DNA of 17,290 nucleotides from URNF01 sp045649855. Lineage in GTDB: Bacteria; Bacillota; Clostridia; Oscillospirales; Acutalibacteraceae. Numbering within the stretch: position 1 is the stretch's first letter; every line of letters begins with the position of its first letter. The translations under genes and the position numbers were made by a program. The notes under the pieces were generated by a model. The model was given only the letters and a program-made list of their open reading frames with translations, was not told where the DNA came from and did not search any database. This document shows positions 12,672 to 17,290 of the stretch, piece after piece. The DNA is taken from NCBI GenBank assembly GCA_045649855.1, contig JAZRQN010000138.1, forward strand, positions 1 to 17,290, given 5' to 3'.

Positions 12672-14294
12672 TTATTCTTCGTTTTTACCAAACTCGGACA
12701 AGCGCAGATCGGGGTTGTGCTCGGTAGCCCAGGTGATATTCCACGGACTGGTGAACAACAACAGCAGTCTGCCACGGATGTCCTGCACCTTTTTGGTGTC
12801 GGAGGTCAGGTTCAACGTTTTGGGATCCAGATCTTCGTTTTCCACCCAACGGATGTACTGATACGGCAACATATCCATACGGATATCCACCGAATACTCA
12901 TTCTTCAAACGGTATTCCAGCACCTCAAACTGCAAGGTGCCGACCACGCCGACGATCACCTCTTCCATACCGCCGCCCGGTTCCTGGAAAATCTGGATAG
13001 CGCCTTCCTGCGCGATCTGGGTAGTACCTTTGACGAACTGTTTGCGCTTCATGGTATCCACCTGACGCACCAGTGCGAAATGTTCGGGCGCAAAGGTCGG
13101 GATGCCCTCATACTGGAACTTTTTGCCCGGCATACAAATGGTATCGCCGATAGAAAAAATACCGGGATCAAACACGCCGATAATATCGCCTGCATACGCT
13201 TCTTCCACGATCTCGCGATCCTGCGCCATCAACTGTTGCGGCTGACTCAAACGCTGTTTACGGTCGCCTTGCACGTGGTACACTTCGATGCCTTTTTCGA
13301 ATTTACCCGAGCAAATACGCATAAACGCGATACGGTCGCGATGCGCTTTGTTCATATTCGCCTGGATCTTGAACACGAACGCAGAGAAATCTTTGGAGAA
13401 CGGATCGATCTCGCCTGCATCCGACTTGCGCGGCAACGGCGAGGTGGTCATTTTCAGGAAGTCTTCCAAAAACGGTTCTACACCGAAGTTGGTGAGTGCC
13501 GAACCGAAAAACACGGGAGACAGTTTACCTGCGCTCACCGCATCCATATCAAATTCACTGCCCGCGCCGTCCAGCAGTTCCACGTCATCCTGCAACTGAC
13601 TGTACAGATCACTGCCCAGGCGGTTTTCCAACTGTGCATCATCCAACGTGAGCGCCGCGGCGTCCACTTCGTGCTGACCGTTACCGTTCAAGGTAAAGGC
13701 AAGCACCTTCTGACTTTTACGATCATACACACCTTTGAAATCACGGCCCGAACCAATCGGCCAGTTGATGGGGTACGTTTCAATACCGAGCACATTCTCG
13801 ATCTCTTCCATCAACTCAAACGGGTCGCGCGCTTCGCGGTCCATTTTGTTGACAAAGGTAAAGATCGGTATGTTGCGCAACAAGCAAACTTTGAACAATT
13901 TAATGGTCTGTTTCTCAACACCTTTGGATGCGTCGATCACCATCACGGCGGAGTCCGCCGCCATCAGGGTGCGGTAGGTATCCTCCGAGAAATCCTCGTG
14001 GCCGGGGGTATCCAAAATGTTGATGCAGTAGCCGTTGTACTCAAACTGCAACACGGACGAAGTAACCGAAATACCTCTTTGCTTTTCGATCTCCATCCAG
14101 TCGGACACAGCGTGTTTCATCGAGCGCTTGCCCTTGACCATACCGGCAGACTGGATAGCGCCTCCGTATAACAACAGTTTTTCGGTCAGGGTCGTTTTAC
14201 CCGCGTCGGGGTGAGAAATAATGGCAAAGGTGCGACGACGCAGGATCTCATCCTGCAAATTGCCCTTTTTTCCATTCATAATCAAGTCAGACAA
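12672..14294 (-). CDS. prfC: Peptide chain release factor 3
   Basis: A 540-residue translational GTPase that recycles class I release factors from the ribosome. The P-loop is ISHPDAGKTTLTEKLL (26-41), followed by the switch region EKQRGISVTSSV, DTPGHEDFSEDTYRTL (95-110) and NKMDREARDP (149-158). The C-terminal part contains NKAHRDRIAFMRICSGKFEKG and VGVVGTLQFEVLEYRLKNEY, typical of RF3 and distinct from EF-G. The start is TTG 14294, 8 bases after GGAGG; the next ATG, at 14279, is too far from that site. The protein is slightly longer than the usual 525-530 residues. It has its own promoter and is followed by the Lit-like gene. A 506-residue opposite-strand frame is a shadow. Confidence 0.96.
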   Translation of the reverse strand: MSDLIMNGKKGNLQDEILRRRTFAIISHPDAGKTTLTEKLLLYGGAIQSAGMVKGKRSMKHAVSDWMEIEKQRGISVTSSVLQFEYNGYCINILDTPGHEDFSEDTYRTLMAADSAVMVIDASKGVEKQTIKLFKVCLLRNIPIFTFVNKMDREARDPFELMEEIENVLGIETYPINWPIGSGRDFKGVYDRKSQKVLAFTLNGNGQHEVDAAALTLDDAQLENRLGSDLYSQLQDDVELLDGAGSEFDMDAVSAGKLSPVFFGSALTNFGVEPFLEDFLKMTTSPLPRKSDAGEIDPFSKDFSAFVFKIQANMNKAHRDRIAFMRICSGKFEKGIEVYHVQGDRKQRLSQPQQLMAQDREIVEEAYAGDIIGVFDPGIFSIGDTICMPGKKFQYEGIPTFAPEHFALVRQVDTMKRKQFVKGTTQIAQEGAIQIFQEPGGGMEEVIVGVVGTLQFEVLEYRLKNEYSVDIRMDMLPYQYIRWVENEDLDPKTLNLTSDTKKVQDIRGRLLLLFTSPWNITWATEHNPDLRLSEFGKNEE

Positions 14295-14329
14295 ACCGAT
14301 TTCCTCCTCATTCGGACATATACCACATT

Positions 14330-14358
14330 AGTATACACCAATTTCAGGAAACAATCAA
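14330..14358 (-). promoter_or_regulatory. Promoter of the RF3-Lit operon
   Basis: TTGATT (14358-14353), 17 bases, TATACT (14335-14330), about 35 bases before the TTG start. Confidence 0.7.
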
Positions 14359-14370
14359 CCTAAAAATACA

Positions 14371-14401
14371 GAAAAGTGCCGATGCAAACGCATCGGGACT
14401 T
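14371..14401 (-). terminator. Terminator after spoVAD
   Basis: A 12-bp stem with one mismatch (14374-14385 with 14390-14401) around a four-base loop, followed on the minus strand by TTTTC and, shortly after, TATTTTT. It separates spoVAD from the prfC promoter. Confidence 0.7.
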
Positions 14402-14403
14402 CG

Positions 14404-15411
14404 TCATTTCACCAAATGCACCAAATGTGCGATACCGGGGATGCTCTCCCCTTGTTGCGAGGTGGTGGGCGACATCAAAGCGCCCGTGCCGACAAACAGT
14501 ACGCTGTGCAGTTCTCCTGCTTCCATACGATTCAAAATATGCGAACACAGCACCGCCGCCGAACAGCCGCAACCCGAACCGCCTGCGTGCACGTCCTGCT
14601 TTTTGCGGTCGTATATCATCAAGCCGCAATCGTTATGCACCTTTCCCAGGGTGATTCCCTGCTTTTTGAGCAAAGTATGCAGCATCTCACTTCCCATTGC
14701 CGAAAGATCACCCGTGAGAATCAAATCGTAATCATTGGGCGCGGTGTGGGTGTCCTGCAAAAAGCGGTAAATGGTATCCGCGGCGGCGGGTGCCATAGCA
14801 GACCCCATATCGTTGGCATCTGTAACCCCCAGATCCATCTGTCTGCCTGCCAGCACGTGCTCGATGTGTACGCCGCTCCCACCCATACCAACGATAGCGG
14901 CGCCCGATGCAGTAGCGGTCCACTGGGAAGTGGGGGTACGCTGTCCGCCGTATTCCAACGGAAAACGGAATTGGCGTTCGGCGGTGCAAAAGTGCGAAGA
15001 CGTAACCGCACAGCACAGATCCGCCGCACCGCTGTCCACAAAAATCGCCGCCATAGATAACGTTTGTGCCATGGTGGAACACGCGCCAAACTGTCCGTAC
15101 ATCGGGATATTCAGTTCCCGCACACCAAAGGTTGAAGCGGTGCATTGATTGAGCAGGTCGCCTGCAAACAAATACTGTATCTGCGACGGGGACAGTCCGC
15201 CCTTATTCAGCGCAGTTCGCACCGCGTGTTCCTGCAAAGCGCTCTCCGCTTGTTCCCACGTCTTTTTTCCAAGCGTGGTATCGGTGAAGACGTTATCAAA
15301 CTCACGCCCCAGCGGTCCTTCTCCCTCTTTCTTACCTACCACCGCTGCGTGGCTTAAAATCATCGGTCGATTGGACAGTTGTACGGTAAATTCCCCTTTG
15401 CGCTCCGGCAT
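14404..15411 (-). CDS. spoVAD: Stage V sporulation protein AD
   Basis: A 335-residue thiolase-fold protein that, in known spore formers, is part of the SpoVA apparatus moving dipicolinic acid into the forespore. After a short N-tail it reads MILSHAAVVGKKEGEGPLG, the signature opening. Then come TLGKKTWEQAESALQ, LFAGDLLNQCTASTFG, MYGQFGACSTM (Cys111) and FCTAERQFRFPLEYGGQRTPTSQWT. It ends with HAGGSGCGCSAA and VLFVGTGALMSPTTSQQGESIPGIAH. ATG 15411 has AAGGAG about nine bases upstream; a longer frame to 15465 is not needed. SpoVAC and SpoVAE, its usual partners, are absent on both sides. A sigma-G-like promoter precedes it. Confidence 0.95.
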   Translation of the reverse strand: MPERKGEFTVQLSNRPMILSHAAVVGKKEGEGPLGREFDNVFTDTTLGKKTWEQAESALQEHAVRTALNKGGLSPSQIQYLFAGDLLNQCTASTFGVRELNIPMYGQFGACSTMAQTLSMAAIFVDSGAADLCCAVTSSHFCTAERQFRFPLEYGGQRTPTSQWTATASGAAIVGMGGSGVHIEHVLAGRQMDLGVTDANDMGSAMAPAAADTIYRFLQDTHTAPNDYDLILTGDLSAMGSEMLHTLLKKQGITLGKVHNDCGLMIYDRKKQDVHAGGSGCGCSAAVLCSHILNRMEAGELHSVLFVGTGALMSPTTSQQGESIPGIAHLVHLVK

Positions 15412-15438
15412 ATCCGCGTCTCTCCTTAAATTTTGTGA

Positions 15439-15468
15439 AAGTATGCGGTTAGTATCTGCGGACAATGC
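15439..15468 (-). promoter_or_regulatory. Sigma-G/sigma-F-like promoter of spoVAD
   Basis: GCATT (15468-15464) and CATACTT (15445-15439) are separated by 18 bases. Compared with the forespore consensus GHATR-N18-CATWHTA there is one mismatch in each box. It would start transcription just upstream of the ribosome site. A matching sigma-A promoter is not evident. Confidence 0.5.
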
Positions 15469-15479
15469 AAAAATATGTG

Positions 15480-15507
15480 AAAAAACGCTCTCAATATATC
15501 GAGAGCG
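15480..15507 (-). terminator. Terminator after the EamA transporter gene
   Basis: CGCTCTC and GAGAGCG (15486-15492 with 15501-15507) form a 7-bp stem around eight bases, followed on the minus strand by a run of six T (15485-15480). Confidence 0.75.
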
Positions 15508-15531
15508 GTTTTGTTCAATAGTTTTATGTAC

Positions 15532-16368
15532 TTACTTAAAAAACGCCATCAGCAACGTTCCCGTAATCATCAACCCAAGCCCCACGAACGCTTTTGGGGA
15601 TAATTTTTCTTTGAAAACCAAATAGGAAAACGCCACTGTTACCACAATGCTCAATTTATCAATGGGCACTACTACGCTGACATCCCCCATCTGGATAGCA
15701 TAGTAATAACACAACCAAGAAGCACCGGTTGCAATGCCCGACAGCGCAATGAAGACCAATTCTTTCCTGTCAAGGTGTTTCACTTGCGTATGCTTGCCAC
15801 GCGCGAACACGATGATCCACGACAACAACAGCACCACGGCTGTGCGAATCGCCGTACCGAGATTGGATTCCACGTTGGAAATGCCGATTTTGGCGAGAAT
15901 GGAGGTGAGTGCGGCAAATACAGCCGCCAACACCGCATACAACATCCAGCCGCGACCTTCCGCCTTTTGAGCGGCGCGCTTCTTCTCTACCATCAGCAAA
16001 ATGCCCACAGCCAGAATTGCAGTGGCAATCAACTTCACAATCAGGTTGGAGTGTTCGCCAAAGCAGATGATGGCAAGCAACACGGTGAGCACCGTACCGG
16101 ATTTATCAATGGGTACTACCTTGTTGATATCTCCCATCGATAGCGCCTTAAAATAGCAGATCCAAGAAGCGCCTGTCGCCATCCCTGAAAGTACAAGAAA
16201 TATAAGCGACGTGGCAGAGATAGAGGTGATCGTGGATTGACTGCCCACCACAAACACCATCACCCAAGAAAACAGCAACACTATCACCGTGCGCAAAGCG
16301 GTCGCAACGTCCGAGTCGGTTTTCTTGATACCGCATTTAGCGAGAATGGACGTGAGTCCTGCGAACAC
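15532..16368 (-). CDS. EamA/DMT-family membrane transporter (N-terminus probably extends to 16401)
   Basis: A 278-residue protein from the first conventional start, GTG 16368, with about ten hydrophobic helices arranged as two EamA repeats. FAGLTSILAKCGIKKTDSD at the front is echoed by FAALTSILAKIGISNVESN at about residue 150. GMATGASWICYFKALSMGD is likewise echoed by GIATGASWLCYYYAIQMGD, each followed by VVPIDK. Such proteins export metabolites or exchange small solutes; the substrate is unknown. GTG 16368 would cut the first helix in half. The open frame continues upstream, and comparison with the second repeat (WMLYAVLAAVFAALT) implies a start near 16401, where the codon is ACG. It follows the ArsC-like gene directly. 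Confidence 0.85.
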   Translation of the reverse strand: MFAGLTSILAKCGIKKTDSDVATALRTVIVLLFSWVMVFVVGSQSTITSISATSLIFLVLSGMATGASWICYFKALSMGDINKVVPIDKSGTVLTVLLAIICFGEHSNLIVKLIATAILAVGILLMVEKKRAAQKAEGRGWMLYAVLAAVFAALTSILAKIGISNVESNLGTAIRTAVVLLLSWIIVFARGKHTQVKHLDRKELVFIALSGIATGASWLCYYYAIQMGDVSVVVPIDKLSIVVTVAFSYLVFKEKLSPKAFVGLGLMITGTLLMAFFK

Positions 16369-16416
16369 CGCAGAGCCTACTGCCGCAACGATCCACAGCG
16401 TGCAAGCACATCCCCT

Positions 16417-16764
16417 TTACAGTCTTTCTTCCCACTCTGCCTGTTTGAAACCAACCAGAACGAAGTCTTCCCCGACCAACAGCGGTCGTTTGACCAGCAT
16501 GCCGTCTGTCGCAAGCAGATGCAACATCTCTTCTTCGGTCATTTGGGGCAGTTTTGTTTTGAGATCCAACGATTTATACAACAAACCGCTCGTATTGAAA
16601 AACTTTTTGAGCGGCAGACCGCTCTTGTGATACCACGCAGTCAACTCTTCCAAGGTGGGATTGTCCGATTTGATATCCCTGTTTGTATACGCCTTGCCCT
16701 GTTCATCCAACCACTTTTTCGCCTTTTGGCAGGTGGTGCATTTGGGGTAACAGATAAACAGCAT
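16417..16764 (-). CDS. ArsC/Spx-family thioredoxin-fold protein
   Basis: A 115-residue protein of the arsenate reductase/Spx-MgsR family. MLFICYPKCTTCQKAKKWL has the redox pair Cys9 and Cys12 in a CxxC motif. Then come RDIKSDNPTLEELTAWY, LPLKKFFNTSG and GMLVKRPLLVGEDFVLVGF, where the Arg is typical of the family. It may be a thiol regulator, a glutaredoxin-like reductase or an arsenate reductase; the sequence does not separate these. The CxxC pair and small size resemble the Spx/YffB side more than classical plasmid ArsC. ATG 16764 lies about 10 bases after AGGAG; the long upstream extension to 16959 includes promoter and terminator DNA. It forms an operon with the transporter. Confidence 0.9.
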   Translation of the reverse strand: MLFICYPKCTTCQKAKKWLDEQGKAYTNRDIKSDNPTLEELTAWYHKSGLPLKKFFNTSGLLYKSLDLKTKLPQMTEEEMLHLLATDGMLVKRPLLVGEDFVLVGFKQAEWEERL

Positions 16765-16791
16765 ATCTCTCACACTCCTTTTTTCGACATC

Positions 16792-16820
16792 AGTATACCA
16801 AATTCTTCCTGTACGCGCAA
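16792..16820 (-). promoter_or_regulatory. Promoter of the ArsC-like/EamA operon
   Basis: TTGCGC (16820-16815), 17 bases, TATACT (16797-16792), about 28 bases before the ATG. Confidence 0.65.
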
Positions 16821-16872
16821 GATGCAGATGAATATTGTGTGCCATATAAGCGTGAATACTCCTCACAGTTGC

Positions 16873-16911
16873 AAAAAAGCAGGTGTTGCCCAAAGGCAAC
16901 ACCTGCTTTTT
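16873..16911 (-). terminator. Terminator after the GGGtGRT gene
   Basis: AAAAAGCAGGTGTTGCC (16874-16890) and its exact complement (16895-16911) form a 17-bp stem around a four-base loop, with six T following on the minus strand. Confidence 0.9.
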
Positions 16912-16924
16912 GTTTAAGCATTTC

Positions 16925-17290
16925 TTATTTCGCTTCGGAAACTGCAACAGCGCAAGCAACGGTCATACCAACCATCGGGTTGTTACCTGCACCGATGAGA
17001 CCCATCATCTCCACGTGCGCAGGCACGGAAGAAGAGCCGGCGAACTGAGCGTCGCCATGCATACGGCCCATGGTATCGGTCAAACCGTAGGAAGCAGGAC
17101 CTGCAGCCACGTTATCGGGGTGCAAAGTACGGCCGGTGCCGCCGCCGGAAGCAACGGAGAAGTATTTCTTGTCGTTCTCCATCGTCCATTTCTTGTAGGT
17201 GCCGGCAACGGGATGCTGGAAGCGGGTCGGGTTGGTGGAGTTACCGGTGATGGAAACTTCAACCTTCTCGTGCTTCATGATCGCAACGCC
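16925..17290 (-). CDS. GGGtGRT protein, C-terminal part (runs off the window)
   Basis: The frame is open to the window edge for 121 residues before the stop. An internal ATG at 17278 is not the true start: the upstream codons (GVAI) continue the frame and the family is roughly 330 residues long. The name-giving motif appears as ASGGGTGRTLHPDN, followed by GPASYGLTDTMGRMHG and GLIGAGNNPMVGMTVACAVAVSEAK. The Gly-rich motif suggests nucleotide or cofactor binding. I recall the family occurring near Fe-S scaffold genes in anaerobes, but its function is not established. It ends with a strong terminator. Confidence 0.88.
   Translation of the reverse strand, partial: GVAIMKHEKVEVSITGNSTNPTRFQHPVAGTYKKWTMENDKKYFSVASGGGTGRTLHPDNVAAGPASYGLTDTMGRMHGDAQFAGSSSVPAHVEMMGLIGAGNNPMVGMTVACAVAVSEAK

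Noticed and set aside
12651..14171. A 506-codon plus-strand frame opposite prfC
   Set aside because: It is antisense to a clear RF3 with all GTPase motifs; its His/Phe-rich composition is typical of a shadow frame.
16765..16959. N-terminal extension of the ArsC-like protein to 16959
   Set aside because: It reads through the terminator of the preceding gene and through the promoter; the fold and CxxC motif begin directly after ATG 16764.
1..17290. Search by eye for CRISPR arrays, tRNA or rRNA genes, and intact transposases
   Set aside because: No regularly spaced repeats, cloverleaf-like segments or transposase motifs were seen; only short palindromic repeats are present.

Overview
The window looks like a chromosome segment from a gut-type, low-to-mid GC Firmicute of the class Clostridia (Oscillospiraceae-like). 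The evidence is Bacillota-type sigma-A promoters with 17-base spacers, strong GGAGG ribosome sites, TTG/GTG starts, and family content: DUF4364, SpoVAD, an EndoA-type MazF, a Lit-family membrane protein and the GGGtGRT protein. No tRNA, rRNA, CRISPR array or intact insertion sequence is visible. All function calls come from reading motifs and family resemblance; no search was run.

Layout. Positions 1-1500 are an AT-rich accessory edge: the N-terminal part of a degenerate ABC-ATPase-like protein, then a BspA-like leucine-rich-repeat lipoprotein bracketed by inverted copies of a GGGGACGGTTC repeat. Next, on the minus strand, comes a compact transcription unit with a near-perfect promoter, a terminator, a possible 20-residue ORF and a possible fold that would hide its ribosome site. 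A MazF toxin without a visible antitoxin follows. Positions 2285-5536 (plus strand) form a housekeeping operon: DUF4364 regulator, nicotinate phosphoribosyltransferase and CCA-adding enzyme, the last two overlapping by ATGA.

Positions 5549-10021 form a probable carbohydrate locus. An AraC regulator and a GH67/GH20-like hydrolase diverge from overlapping promoters, with a 21-base-phased direct repeat beside the hydrolase -35. They face a minus-strand operon of a sugar isomerase/epimerase-type TIM barrel and a Gfo/Idh/MocA oxidoreductase.

Positions 10302-17290 are all minus strand: a phosphoglycosyl transferase with an Mrp-type Fe-S carrier; RF3 with a Lit-like lipoprotein transacylase; a solitary SpoVAD behind a sigma-G-like promoter; an ArsC/Spx-like protein with an EamA transporter whose expected start codon reads ACG; and the C-terminal part of a GGGtGRT protein.

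The points most worth following are the AraC/hydrolase/epimerase/oxidoreductase locus and its operator, the small structured transcript at about 1501-1652, the repeat-flanked lipoprotein, the two genes whose stop codons lie in terminator loops, the ACG start, and the isolated SpoVAD.
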